A DNA stretch of 64,000 nucleotides from Cyclobacterium roseum (lineage in GTDB: Bacteria > Bacteroidota > Bacteroidia > Cytophagales > Cyclobacteriaceae), in the NCBI RefSeq assembly GCF_010119225.1, contig NZ_WNKF01000005.1:248001-312000 (forward strand), read 5' to 3'. The translations under genes were made by a program, and so were the position numbers. The notes under the pieces were generated by a model. That model did not search any database and was not told the origin of the DNA. It was given only the letters and a program-made list of their open reading frames with translations. Positions 35,636-45,194 of this stretch are shown here, piece after piece; position 1 is the first letter of the stretch, and the number at the start of each line of letters is the position of its first letter.

Positions 35636-36703
35636 TTATTTTACGTACCGAAAATCAAATTTCTGGTCAAAATCCTGTAGAAAGCCCATCATCAGGGAAA
35701 TGACATGCTCGATATCCTTTTTACTTGCTGTCTCCACAGTAGTATGCATGTATTTCAACGGAAGAGAAATCAATGCAGATGGAACCCCTCCATTGGAATA
35801 GGCAAAGGCATCCGTGTCGGTACCGGTACTCCGGGAGGAGGCAGAACGTTGAAAGGGAATCTCCCTTCGTCTTGCGCTTTCAATAATCAGATCCAGGAGT
35901 TTTTTATGGACGGCAGCCCCGCAAGTCAGTACCGGTCCATTGCCAGCGGTATAATCCCCACTGGTAATTTTATTATACATCGGGGCCGTGGTATCGTGGC
36001 AAACATCGGTAATGATGGCCACGTTGGGTTGGATGCGATCAGCAATCATCTCAGCCCCTCGCAATCCGATTTCTTCCTGCACCGCATTGACCACATAAAG
36101 TCCGAACGGTAATGTCACCTTTTCCTCACGAAGCACCCGTGCTACTTCAGCAATCATGTAGCCTCCGATCCGGTTATCCAGTGCCCTTCCCGAATAAAAT
36201 TTATTATTCAAGTCCGTCAATTCATCTTTGAAGGTTACCACACATCCTACATGGATTCCCATTTCCAGAACCTCTTCTTTCGTACGAGCTCCCACGTCTA
36301 TAAATATATTATCCATTTTAGGCGTTTCTTCCTTGGCCTTGTCCCTTACATGGATGGCTGGCCAACCAAAAACCCCTGGCACCACCTTATCGTCCGTGTG
36401 AATATTTACCCGCATGGAGGGAGCGATCATGTGGTCGGACCCTCCGTTTCGGATGACGTAAATGTACCCTTCGGGCGTAATGTAATTCACAAACCAACTA
36501 ATTTCATCTGCATGTGCTTCAATGACCACTTTAAATTCAGCCTTTGGATTGATCACCCCCACAACAGTGCCGTAGGCATCTGTGAAATAATCGTCTACAA
36601 AAGGCCGGATATAATCCAACCAAATTTGTTGGCCAGGTGCCTCAAAACCAGTTGGAGATGCATTATTGAGGTATTCATAAAGAAATTTTTCGTTTGTCTT
36701 CAT
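35636..36703 (-). CDS. M42-family metallopeptidase (glutamyl/leucyl aminopeptidase)
   Basis: 355 residues with the M42 (PepA-like) core of two metal sites and catalytic EE. Visible landmarks are EAHADEIS (first ligand), RALDNRIGGYM, VQEEIGLRGA (catalytic glutamates) and a C-terminal KYMHTTVETASK (ligand histidine). These cytoplasmic enzymes trim N-terminal residues from peptides and form tetrahedral shells. I start at the ATG at 36703. A longer frame from 36856 adds 51 residues that look non-coding. Confidence 0.9.
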   Translation of the reverse strand: MKTNEKFLYEYLNNASPTGFEAPGQQIWLDYIRPFVDDYFTDAYGTVVGVINPKAEFKVVIEAHADEISWFVNYITPEGYIYVIRNGGSDHMIAPSMRVNIHTDDKVVPGVFGWPAIHVRDKAKEETPKMDNIFIDVGARTKEEVLEMGIHVGCVVTFKDELTDLNNKFYSGRALDNRIGGYMIAEVARVLREEKVTLPFGLYVVNAVQEEIGLRGAEMIADRIQPNVAIITDVCHDTTAPMYNKITSGDYTAGNGPVLTCGAAVHKKLLDLIIESARRREIPFQRSASSRSTGTDTDAFAYSNGGVPSALISLPLKYMHTTVETASKKDIEHVISLMMGFLQDFDQKFDFRYVK

Positions 36704-37157
36704 AGTATATTTTTTCAACAGCAATTGAATGATTGCACTTGCAAGATCCGGAGTTCCGGATAGCAAAGGGATAAAATTACGTATAAGATGGGGTTGAAAA
36801 AAACCAGTACCTGAATAATCTGGTTTTAGGAATGAAATATTATTCAGAACGGGCAATCAAATCGGGGACTCAGGGGTTTTGTCGTCACCTGCCCGGCATT
36901 CATCGATCCATTCCTCCTCCGGTATTTTTGCATTTGTTTTCTTGATCGGTTGGCAGGAAGGATCGTCATTTACAAGTGGTATCATTATCCCTTATCCGTG
37001 GGGAAAGGCTGCCTTGTCCGTTGCTTATCTATTACAGGGGTTAGGCTCTAAAACAAAAAACAGGCTTTCTTTACCATTTTTTTGAATATAAAACACTGGG
37101 AGGGAAGGTTTTTAGATAAACTTTATATATTCGCAGAAACTTTTGAAAATCAGGTTC
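36704..37157. other. Gene-free stretch between M42 peptidase and Ppx/GppA genes
   Basis: About 450 bases between divergent genes. They hold a candidate pseudoknot with a third stem (36800-36895) and a TATATTCG box near 37127 that resembles a degraded -7 motif for the plus-strand gene. An open frame at 36879-37085 starts at TTG and looks spurious. Confidence 0.45.
36800..36895 (+). ncRNA. Candidate structured RNA: H-type pseudoknot followed by a GC stem
   Basis: Stem 1 is AAAACCAG (36800-36807) with CTGGTTTT (36820-36827). Stem 2 is CTGAATAAT (36811-36819) with ATTATTCAG (36839-36847). The arms interleave, giving a 3-base loop 1, no gap between the stems and an A-rich 11-base loop 3. A third stem (36850-36855 with 36890-36895) follows. 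Whether it is transcribed is unknown. Confidence 0.35.
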
Positions 37158-38123
37158 ATGAAAAAGAAGGCCGCCGTCATTGACATGGGTACCAATACCT
37201 TCCATTTGCTAATGGTGGCGTTGGATGAAAAGGGATTTGAAACCCTTTACAAGGAAAAGGTTCCTGTAAAAATAGGACAGGGAGGAATCAATCAAAACCT
37301 CATTCTTCCCGATGCCCAAAAGCGAGCACTTCATACCCTGGATCATTTTAAGCATTTGATCCATGGGGAGCATATTGACCATGTATTTGCCTTTGCTACC
37401 AGCGCCGTTCGGAATGCAGAAAATGGCGAAGACTTTGTACAGCAAATCCAACAGCAAACCGGTTTCCACATTCAGGTAATTGACGGTGCCAGGGAAGCCG
37501 AATTGATTTACAAAGGGATAAGAATGAGCGGATGCCTGGACGATGCCAATGCCCTGATGATGGACATTGGAGGCGGATCGGTAGAATTTATCATTGGAAA
37601 CAGGCATAAAATCCACTGGAAAGGGAGTTTTGAGATTGGTGGGCAGCGCATGCTGGACCGCTTTCACCACCAGGACCCCATGTCTCAGGAGGATCGAACC
37701 CACCTGGTCGAATACCTTTCAGAACACCTGAAGCCACTCATTGCCGCCCTTAGGCAATTTCAGCCAAAGCAATTGGTGGGTGCCTCTGGTACCTTTGATA
37801 CCCTTACCGATATATTTCTTGCCTCCAAAGAGGTCGCTAAAGACAGGGCCACCCATAAGCACCTGCTGCCCTTGGAAGCTTTTTATGAGATCTCAGACCG
37901 ACTGGTCCATCTCAACAAAGAAGAACGCTTACAGATTCCCGGAATGATTCCCATGCGAGTGGACATGATCGTAGTAGCCTCCTGCCTGATTCGCTATATT
38001 ATTCGTCAACTCGATAGTGGTGACTTGCTTTGCTCCACCTACTCCTTAAAAGAAGGTGCCCTGGCTGAAATAATGGAACGAGTTGATCGCAACCTGGGAG
38101 TAACGGTAAACAGCCTGGAATAA
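37158..38123 (+). CDS. Ppx/GppA-family phosphatase (exopolyphosphatase-like)
   Basis: 321 residues in the actin-like ASKHA fold shared by exopolyphosphatase and pppGpp phosphatase. Landmarks are the phosphate-1 loop DMGTNTFHLL near the start, GAREAELIYKGI, the phosphate-2 loop DIGGGSVEFI and a late SLKEGAL. It should hydrolyse polyphosphate or (p)ppGpp. Bacteroidota members of this short type are often both. I start at the ATG at 37158 (MKKKAAVID). A TTG at 37143 only adds five residues. Confidence 0.88.
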   Translation: MKKKAAVIDMGTNTFHLLMVALDEKGFETLYKEKVPVKIGQGGINQNLILPDAQKRALHTLDHFKHLIHGEHIDHVFAFATSAVRNAENGEDFVQQIQQQTGFHIQVIDGAREAELIYKGIRMSGCLDDANALMMDIGGGSVEFIIGNRHKIHWKGSFEIGGQRMLDRFHHQDPMSQEDRTHLVEYLSEHLKPLIAALRQFQPKQLVGASGTFDTLTDIFLASKEVAKDRATHKHLLPLEAFYEISDRLVHLNKEERLQIPGMIPMRVDMIVVASCLIRYIIRQLDSGDLLCSTYSLKEGALAEIMERVDRNLGVTVNSLE

Positions 38124-38199
38124 AACGAATCAATATTTCTCAGATCCTATTACTTTTTGCATTTTTGCACCCGAAAAGTAACCCCTATTCCTAGCAGGT

Positions 38200-39282
38200 A
38201 TGAATTTTAGTTTTGATCATTTAGAAAATTTCACCCAAAGAATCCTACGAAAAATCGGCTGCCCAGAAAAAGATGCGGCTACAGCTGCCCGCGTGCTTTT
38301 GGCCGCAGACCTAAGAGGCGTGGATTCTCACGGGGTAGCCCGACTGTCGGGATACGTGCGACTATGGGAAGCCAACCGGATCAATGCCGTTCCTGAGATA
38401 CGCATCGTCCACGAAACCCCCAGCACGGCGGTAGTAGATGGGGATGGCGGACTGGGATTGGTAGTCGCCCCCTTTGCGATGCAGGTAGCTATTGATAAGG
38501 CTAAAACAGCCGGAACCGGCTGGGTCTCCGTCAAGAATTCCAACCATTATGGCATCGCTGGTATTCATGCCATGGAAGCTTTAAAGCACGATATGATTGG
38601 TATTTCCCTTACCAACGCCAGCCCACTGGTGAGCCCTACTTTTTCCAGGGAACGGATGCTTGGTACCAACCCCATATCAGTGGCTATCCCGGCAAATGAT
38701 CAACCTCCTTTCGTTTTGGATATGGCCACGACCACCGCTGCCAACGGGAAACTTGAAATTTTGCAGCGCAAAAAACAGGATGCTCCGCTGGGCTGGATTC
38801 AGGATCGGGATGGGAATCCTACCACAAGCCCACTTGGGGTCAAAGATGGGGGTGCTTTATTGCCATTGGGTGGCGATCGGGAACATGGCTCCCATAAGGG
38901 ATATGGGCTGGGATCGGTGGTAGATATTTTCTCCGCTGTGCTCTCCGGGGCCAATTATGGCCCCTGGGTTCCTCCCTTTGTCGCTTTTCTGGAACCACAT
39001 CCCAATCCCGTAGGAGAAGGATTGGGGCATTTCTTCGGTGCCATGTGCGTCGATGCATTCCGACCTGCAGATGAATTTAAAAAACACATGGATCAATGGA
39101 TCGGACGCTTTAGGGAAGCGGAACCGGTGAAAGGACAGCAAAGGGTATTGATTCCCGGAGATCCGGAGAGGGAGTTAGAGGCAGAACGCAGGCAACATGG
39201 AATTCCACTACTAGATCCTGTCATTGAAGATCTCAAAGCCCTGGGTGACAAACTAGGGGTATCCTGGAAACCAAACGACTAG
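38200..39282 (+). CDS. Ldh-family (malate/L-lactate/ureidoglycolate) oxidoreductase
   Basis: 360 residues in the Ldh_2 (YlbC/MDH2) family, an NAD(P)-dependent dehydrogenase unrelated to classical malate dehydrogenase. Typical segments are DLRGVDSHGVARL, the catalytic-site SNHYGIAG and LGTNPISVAIP. Substrate could be L-malate, L-lactate, ureidoglycolate or a related hydroxyacid and is not decided by the neighbourhood. Five bases later the Nramp-like gene begins, so the two are co-transcribed. Confidence 0.85.
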   Translation: MNFSFDHLENFTQRILRKIGCPEKDAATAARVLLAADLRGVDSHGVARLSGYVRLWEANRINAVPEIRIVHETPSTAVVDGDGGLGLVVAPFAMQVAIDKAKTAGTGWVSVKNSNHYGIAGIHAMEALKHDMIGISLTNASPLVSPTFSRERMLGTNPISVAIPANDQPPFVLDMATTTAANGKLEILQRKKQDAPLGWIQDRDGNPTTSPLGVKDGGALLPLGGDREHGSHKGYGLGSVVDIFSAVLSGANYGPWVPPFVAFLEPHPNPVGEGLGHFFGAMCVDAFRPADEFKKHMDQWIGRFREAEPVKGQQRVLIPGDPERELEAERRQHGIPLLDPVIEDLKALGDKLGVSWKPND

Positions 39283-39286
39283 GCAT

Positions 39287-40537
39287 TTGAAAAGAGGCGC
39301 CTTTTTCAAAACCCTGGGACCGGGGATTCTATTTGCGAGCACCGCTATTGGGGTATCGCATTTGGTGCAGAGTACCCGGGCCGGGGCCGAATATGGTTTT
39401 GGACTGCTGGTGTTCATACTTGCCGCTAACCTATTTAAATGGCCTTTTTTTGAATTTGGCTCCCGCTACGCCTCCGCTACCGGCCGTTCGTTGATCGATG
39501 GGTATCAGTTGCTCCATTCAGCGTACCTTAAGTTGTATTTGGGCATTAATTTGCTTTCCATGTTCTTTGTAAACGCTGCCGTCACTTTTGTGGCCGCAGG
39601 CTTTTTACAATTTCTCTTTGGGATTGAATTGCCCGCCGCTTACTATTACCTCCCGTCCCTGGCTTTATTTGCGTTTACCTTTTCCTTTCTGGCGCTGGGT
39701 AGATATGCCGTGTTGGATGCAGGGATCAAAGTCATCGGGACCTTTATGTTGCTCAGCACCCTGCTGGCATTTTTTATAGCCCTGTTCAGGGGGCCGGAAG
39801 CGCCCTTGGTTTGGCAGCCGTTGCAAACACTGGTCCGTCCGGCAACCCTCCCATTTATAATCGGTCTGATGGGTTGGATGCCTTCTGCCATCGACTCCTC
39901 CACCTGGAACAGCCTGTGGACCACCGAAAGAATAAAGCAAAGTGGCTACCAGCCAAGCGTAAACGAAACGGTTTTTGAATTTAACCTGGGCTACTGGATC
40001 TCTGCTGGGCTCTCCCTGTGCTTCGTTGTTTTGGGAGCTTTCCTACTCTACGGAACCGATCAAACATTGCCCAACAATAACGTTGGCTTTGCATCGGGAG
40101 TGGTACGTCTGTACGCCAGCAATTTAGGGGACTGGACTTTTCCTATCATCGCAGCAGCCGGATTTACCATCATGCTTGGAACCTGTATCGGCGTGATGGA
40201 CGGCTACGCCCGGTCCACGGTAAGAGCGGTAGCGGTATTGCGAAACAAACCCGAAAACAGGCAACAATACCTTTTTTGGATCAGTCTGATCGGCTTGGGT
40301 GGATTTGGCACCATCCGCTTTTTTATGACCTCCTTTACCGAGCTGATTAACCTGGCCACCACCATCTCCTTTTTGATAGCACCCCTCATTGCCTTTCTTA
40401 ATTACCGGCTGGTTTTCAGTGAGCAACTGTTAGCAAGTCAACGGCCAGGCCGGGCCATGCAGGTTTTAGCTGTCGTCGGCATTGGCTTCCTTACCTTGTT
40501 TTCATTGGGGATGGGGTTTTATTTTTTGTTCTTCTAA
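39287..40537 (+). CDS. Nramp-like metal or solute transporter lacking the DPGN motif
   Basis: 416 residues and about eleven TM helices, with the overall Nramp layout. The TM1 helix reads GPGILFASTAIGVSHLVQS where Nramp transporters have DPGN, so the metal-binding aspartate and asparagine are replaced (G22, H25). TM6 keeps the methionine in GWMPSAIDSS but the following residue is S instead of H/N. Metal transport is therefore doubtful. The start is TTG at 39287, five bases after the Ldh gene, because no ATG precedes the conserved GPG. Co-transcription with a hydroxyacid dehydrogenase suggests organic acid transport as an alternative. Confidence 0.75.
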   Translation: MKRGAFFKTLGPGILFASTAIGVSHLVQSTRAGAEYGFGLLVFILAANLFKWPFFEFGSRYASATGRSLIDGYQLLHSAYLKLYLGINLLSMFFVNAAVTFVAAGFLQFLFGIELPAAYYYLPSLALFAFTFSFLALGRYAVLDAGIKVIGTFMLLSTLLAFFIALFRGPEAPLVWQPLQTLVRPATLPFIIGLMGWMPSAIDSSTWNSLWTTERIKQSGYQPSVNETVFEFNLGYWISAGLSLCFVVLGAFLLYGTDQTLPNNNVGFASGVVRLYASNLGDWTFPIIAAAGFTIMLGTCIGVMDGYARSTVRAVAVLRNKPENRQQYLFWISLIGLGGFGTIRFFMTSFTELINLATTISFLIAPLIAFLNYRLVFSEQLLASQRPGRAMQVLAVVGIGFLTLFSLGMGFYFLFF

Positions 40538-40744
40538 GGCATGGGCTAAATTGGGTACCGTAAATTTATCCTGGTTATCCTCAGTGCTGGCAGATCCTCT
40601 CCACATTTACTAATGAGCGACAAATACCATTTTCAAGCTACGGTTTGGCTAAGTGAGTTGTGCTGCCCATAAAAAGCGCTGCCGCCTCCATGATGGTTTC
40701 CGACTTTACAGATTTTATAGATTTAATTTACTTCAATTGCCGCT

Positions 40745-41371
40745 TCAATTTGATCCTCCCGTCATGGGCACAAACTGTACAGGGATACGCTCTTCTTCCC
40801 GAAACTGGTCCTGACCGGTTTTTTCCAGTAGGATAAGTCGCTGGGAGATTTTTCCCACCGGTGCAATCAACCTGCCGCCAGGTTTTAATTGCGCTTTTAG
40901 TGTTTTTGGAATTTCATCCGCTGCTGCTGTCAGCATGACCGCATCAAACGGTCCTTTATCAGCCCAACCTTCCTTGCCATCCCCGCAACGGATGGAAACA
41001 TTATTGATTCCCGCCCGGCTTAAATTTTTCTCGGCAAAGGGGACCAGCCCCTCAATGATTTCCAGGCTATAAACATGAGTGACTAGTTGAGATAAAATGG
41101 CTGCATTGTACCCACATCCCGTACCAATTTCCAATAGGACATCATCTTCCTGAAGACCCAGGGCCTGGGCCATATAGGCTACCATGTAGGGTTGGCTGAT
41201 GGTTTGGTTATTGCCAATCGGTAACGGCCGGTCTTCATAGGCCATACGTTGGTATTTTATAGGAACAAAATCTTTCCGATCCACCTCCGACATGGCTTTG
41301 ATTACCAGCGGATCATTGATACCTCTTTTCTTCAGTTGGTCATCTACCATTTGCCTCCATGTAGTATTCAT
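40745..41371 (-). CDS. pcm: Protein-L-isoaspartate O-methyltransferase
   Basis: Repairs aged proteins by methylating isoaspartyl residues with S-adenosylmethionine. The 208-residue length and the motif I region (VLLEIGTGCGYNAA) are standard, and the N-terminal substrate-binding NQTISQPYMVAYM stretch is clear. It is the last gene of a minus-strand run with ppsA, a P-type ATPase and a D-lactate dehydrogenase-like gene, 48 bases after the last of these. A repair enzyme fits a role in long-term survival. Confidence 0.93.
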   Translation of the reverse strand: MNTTWRQMVDDQLKKRGINDPLVIKAMSEVDRKDFVPIKYQRMAYEDRPLPIGNNQTISQPYMVAYMAQALGLQEDDVLLEIGTGCGYNAAILSQLVTHVYSLEIIEGLVPFAEKNLSRAGINNVSIRCGDGKEGWADKGPFDAVMLTAAADEIPKTLKAQLKPGGRLIAPVGKISQRLILLEKTGQDQFREEERIPVQFVPMTGGSN

Positions 41372-41419
41372 ACCTATCTATTTTACGGTTACCTCCGATT
41401 TAAGTAGGAAAAAGGGCTC

Positions 41420-42409
41420 TTATTGCTCATGCATGGCTTTCTTTCCTTTCGCCCAATCGTTAAGATTTTGAATGGTCGTCTCCATGTTTTCTTTTATTGC
41501 CTCATGGGTAAGAAATGCCTGATGAGCGGTAATCAATACATTTTTGAATCCCAAAAGGCGTATAAACAAATCATCCTGAACGACATCATTACTATGGTCC
41601 TCAAAAAACAGGCCTTTTTCATGTTCATAGACATCCATTCCCAAATACCCGATCTTCCCTTCCTTGAGCCCATCTATCAAGGCTTCTGTTTCACAAATGG
41701 CTCCCCTCGCCGTATTGATCAGCATCACTCCTTTCTTCATCCAGTTAATTTTTTCCTTATCGATAAGGTGTTTCGTTTCCTTGGTGAGCGGTGCATGGAT
41801 GGAAATGATGTCCGATCTTTTACAAACCTCTTCAATACTTTCATATTTTACCTGGTATTTATCTATCAATTCCTTATTCTCTTCCAGGTCATAAATCAGA
41901 ATTTTGCAGCCAAATCCAGATAAAATTTTAACGCTTACTTCTCCGATTTCACCTGCCCCCAGCAAGCCGACCGTTTTGCCATGCATGTCAAAGCCTACGA
42001 GGCCATCCAGTTCAAAATCATGATTCCTGACTTTTTGGTTGGCCTGGTTCAGCCTGCGATTGAGTGCCAGCATCAGTGCAACGCTATGTTCGGCCACACT
42101 ATGTGGAGAATAATGTGGCACATTGGCAACCTTAATACCCAGTGCTTTGGCTTTTTCCAAATCAATATGGTCCATACCCATGGACCGGGTAGCTATAAAT
42201 TTGACGCCTGACTCATGTAGTTTATCCAAAACCCCGGCTGTGACCTGGTCATTGGCAAAAACAACAATGGCATCACTGCCTTCGGCCAGGGAGACGGACC
42301 CTTCCGTGAGTGGTTCCTTATGGAGAAAAAATGAAATACCTCCCTTTTCTCCTTTGGTGTCAAAGTAGGGTTTTTCATAAGGAGATATGCTGTATACGGT
42401 AGCTTTCAT
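41420..42409 (-). CDS. D-lactate dehydrogenase-like 2-hydroxyacid dehydrogenase
   Basis: 329 residues in the D-2-hydroxyacid dehydrogenase fold, closest in pattern to fermentative D-LDH (RSMGMDHIDLEKA, NAD loop GAGEIG, catalytic INTARGA arginine, glutamate in MDVYEHEKG, histidine in TAHQAFLT). It should regenerate NAD+ by reducing pyruvate to D-lactate. It starts six bases after the P-type ATPase stop, so it is co-transcribed. Fermentative D-LDH in this cluster supports a low-oxygen role. Confidence 0.85.
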   Translation of the reverse strand: MKATVYSISPYEKPYFDTKGEKGGISFFLHKEPLTEGSVSLAEGSDAIVVFANDQVTAGVLDKLHESGVKFIATRSMGMDHIDLEKAKALGIKVANVPHYSPHSVAEHSVALMLALNRRLNQANQKVRNHDFELDGLVGFDMHGKTVGLLGAGEIGEVSVKILSGFGCKILIYDLEENKELIDKYQVKYESIEEVCKRSDIISIHAPLTKETKHLIDKEKINWMKKGVMLINTARGAICETEALIDGLKEGKIGYLGMDVYEHEKGLFFEDHSNDVVQDDLFIRLLGFKNVLITAHQAFLTHEAIKENMETTIQNLNDWAKGKKAMHEQ

Positions 42410-42415
42410 GTTATT

Positions 42416-45160
42416 CTAATTTTTCCTGAATCTTATATATTTATACAATTCCCCGGCCACAACGATGGCAGCGGAAGCAATGGTAATCAACAATAGGTCT
42501 GCCCAAGGTAAATTTTCAAATCCCATCAGCTCCCTTAAGAAGGGAACTTTTATCACCAACAACTGGAGCAATACCGCTCCCAAGAATGCAAAATTCACCC
42601 ATCGATTGGTAAATAACCCTATTTCAAAAACGGATAACCGGAGAGACCGCAAGTTGAATACATTGAAAATCTGTGTCATTGAAACGGCTACAAAAGCAGC
42701 CGTTCTGGCCATTTGCTCTCCCTCAGAAAGGTAAAATTGAAAAGAGAGGAGGGTCAGCGCCACAATTACCGCCGAAACCAAAAAGAGGAAAGGAACAATA
42801 TCCCCTTTTAGAATTTTTTCGCTCTTCTTCACCGGGGCTTGTTTCATGATATCCCCATGCCCGGGTTCAGTGGCCAAGGCCACATCTACAATCCCTGCTG
42901 TGACCAGATTAACGTACAGCACCTGAACAGCCGTTAACAACAAAGGAAAACCCAAGGCCATGCTGATGATAAAAGCCAAACCAAAAGCAAAGTTGGTGGT
43001 CAAAAGAAAATAACTTGTGATCCGAACATTGTTAAAGACAATCCTCCCTTCCCGGATGGCGCTGACAATGCTTTTAAAATTGTCATCCTGCAAAACAATC
43101 TCCGAAGCATCTCTGGCCACATCGGTACCCCTGATTCCCATGGAGATTCCCACATCTGCACGCTTAAGTGCTGGAGCATCATTGACGCCGTCCCCGGTCA
43201 TGGCGATCAGCGTATCCTTTGCCTGAAGTCTTTCCGCAATCCTGAGTTTGGTATCGGGATTCATCCTGGCAAAGACATTTACGTTTTGCAGGTATTCATC
43301 AAATTGATCATCCTCCACATCCAATTCCTGGGTCTTCAAAGCAGTATCCTCGGTTTCTTCATCTAAAATCCCCACCTCCCTGGCGATGGCAGCAGCTGTT
43401 ATTTTATGGTCTCCGGTTACCATAATTACCCGTATCCCTGCTGTCCTGCATTCTTGAATAGACTCCCGAACGCCGTCTCTGGGAGGATCAATGATGCCTG
43501 TTATCCCTACCCAGGTCAAATTTTCCACATCGTCTGCCACTATTTCGTTTTTACCTTTGGCTTTTTTATATCCCAAGGCAAGTACCCGCATGGCATCCTT
43601 GGCGTATTCATCCATTTTATCCTGGATTTCCTTTCTCTTTTCATCATCCAGTTGTTTGCTGCCATCTGAAGTAAGGTACTCCGCGCTCAATTCCAATAAC
43701 CGTTCGGGAGCACCTATTACAAATATTTCCGGGCCATCCTCCGTATCCACCAGGGATGCCCTGAATTTCTTTTCTGAATTAAATGCCAGGTCATCCCGTT
43801 TTTTGTATTGATCAAAAGGGGACATGGATTTGATTTTTGCTTTGGCACCTACTACCAACATGGCCACTTCATTGGGATCTCCTTCTGCCTGCTCAGCTTC
43901 ATTACATTCCGATCCCTCCTCACTTTCTTTTTCACCTTGACCATCCTGTCGCTGCCTATCCTCCTCTTTTAGTCTGGCATCATTACAATATGCTGCTATG
44001 GCAAAGAGTTTTTTTTCAATCGGGCTGTTTTCGAGATCCAAATCTTCGTCATTGACCTTAAAATCTCCCTTTGATTCATAACCCGTACCGGAAACACCTA
44101 CTTCTTTGCCACTACCGGAAAATAATTGCTTGACGACTAGGATACTTTGGGTCAAGGTTCCGGTCTTGTCGGTAAGGATGGTGGATACGGATCCCATCAT
44201 TTCTGTAGCTGTAAATTCACGGATGATGACATTTTGTTTGGCCATCCGGTTTGCCCCAATGGCCAGGACAATGGAAATTACGGCTGGCAATCCTTCTGGA
44301 ATTATGGACACCAGAACCGCTATGGTTACCAGTAAGGTTTCCTGAAATTCATAGTCCCTAAACCAATATCCCAGGGAGAAGACAACAGCGGACGTAATAA
44401 TGGCAATACCTGCCATTTGTTTGCCCAATAAACTCGTTTTCTTCCGAAAGTTGGAATCCTGCATTTCCATTTGATCCATGGATTGAGCAATTTTACCGAT
44501 TTCGGTATGGGTTCCGGTGGCGGTGACCACAGCCTTTCCTCTTCCCTTCACTACGTTGGTGCTTTTCCACACCATATTGACCCTATCGCCTATAGGTGCG
44601 CCCTCTTCCGCAGGCACTGTTTCTTTATCTATCGGCATGGATTCTCCAGTCAGTGAAGCTTCCGCTGTCCTCAGCTCTTTCACTTCCAGCAACCGGCCAT
44701 CGGCAGCAACGGTATTCCCCTCCTTTAAAACCATCAGGTCTCCAGGCACCACTTTTTCGGCGGGAATTTTTTCTTCCTGTCCATCCCGGATGACAAAGGC
44801 GGATTTTTGTTCGAGGCTTTTTATGGCCTGGACGGCCTTCTCCGCTTTATATTCCTGGGTAAAACCCATGATGGCATTAAACAGGATGACTGCTAAAATA
44901 ATATACACATCAGCCATTTGATCGGCCCAAAATGCAATCCCCGCTGCTATAAAAAGTATGAGGATAAGGAAATCCTTGAATTGTTTGATAAATAAGAGAA
45001 ACGGATTTATGCCCCCTTTGTCCGGTAATTTATTTTCACCGAATTGGTCCAGGCGCTGCCTTGCTTCTTCGGAAGAAAGTCCCTTCTCCTCCGACTTCAA
45101 CTTTTTGATAACTTCTTCTTTTTCTAAGCTGTGGTAAGGATAATGTTGGTCAATATCCAT
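42416..45160 (-). CDS. P-type cation-transporting ATPase (P2A/Ca2+-type)
   Basis: 914 residues with an N-terminal cation-ATPase domain, actuator domain (LTGESMP), TM4 with PEGLP, the phosphorylation motif DKTGTLT and the hinge GDGVNDAPAL. This pattern is P2-type (calcium or Na/K-like). Cation-binding residues and the exact ion are not decided here. A charged, acidic low-complexity insertion (KEEDRQRQDGQGEKESEEG and similar) interrupts the nucleotide-binding domain between NDA and GDPNEVA. It lies between ppsA and the D-LDH-like gene. Confidence 0.92.
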   Translation of the reverse strand: MDIDQHYPYHSLEKEEVIKKLKSEEKGLSSEEARQRLDQFGENKLPDKGGINPFLLFIKQFKDFLILILFIAAGIAFWADQMADVYIILAVILFNAIMGFTQEYKAEKAVQAIKSLEQKSAFVIRDGQEEKIPAEKVVPGDLMVLKEGNTVAADGRLLEVKELRTAEASLTGESMPIDKETVPAEEGAPIGDRVNMVWKSTNVVKGRGKAVVTATGTHTEIGKIAQSMDQMEMQDSNFRKKTSLLGKQMAGIAIITSAVVFSLGYWFRDYEFQETLLVTIAVLVSIIPEGLPAVISIVLAIGANRMAKQNVIIREFTATEMMGSVSTILTDKTGTLTQSILVVKQLFSGSGKEVGVSGTGYESKGDFKVNDEDLDLENSPIEKKLFAIAAYCNDARLKEEDRQRQDGQGEKESEEGSECNEAEQAEGDPNEVAMLVVGAKAKIKSMSPFDQYKKRDDLAFNSEKKFRASLVDTEDGPEIFVIGAPERLLELSAEYLTSDGSKQLDDEKRKEIQDKMDEYAKDAMRVLALGYKKAKGKNEIVADDVENLTWVGITGIIDPPRDGVRESIQECRTAGIRVIMVTGDHKITAAAIAREVGILDEETEDTALKTQELDVEDDQFDEYLQNVNVFARMNPDTKLRIAERLQAKDTLIAMTGDGVNDAPALKRADVGISMGIRGTDVARDASEIVLQDDNFKSIVSAIREGRIVFNNVRITSYFLLTTNFAFGLAFIISMALGFPLLLTAVQVLYVNLVTAGIVDVALATEPGHGDIMKQAPVKKSEKILKGDIVPFLFLVSAVIVALTLLSFQFYLSEGEQMARTAAFVAVSMTQIFNVFNLRSLRLSVFEIGLFTNRWVNFAFLGAVLLQLLVIKVPFLRELMGFENLPWADLLLITIASAAIVVAGELYKYIRFRKN

Positions 45161-45194
45161 TAGTCTGATCTATAAATTTATCTCTCTTTGCAAA

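Noticed and set aside
36879-37085. 68-codon plus-strand open frame near the M42/Ppx gap
   Set aside because: Starts at TTG, has no family features and overlaps the candidate RNA structure.
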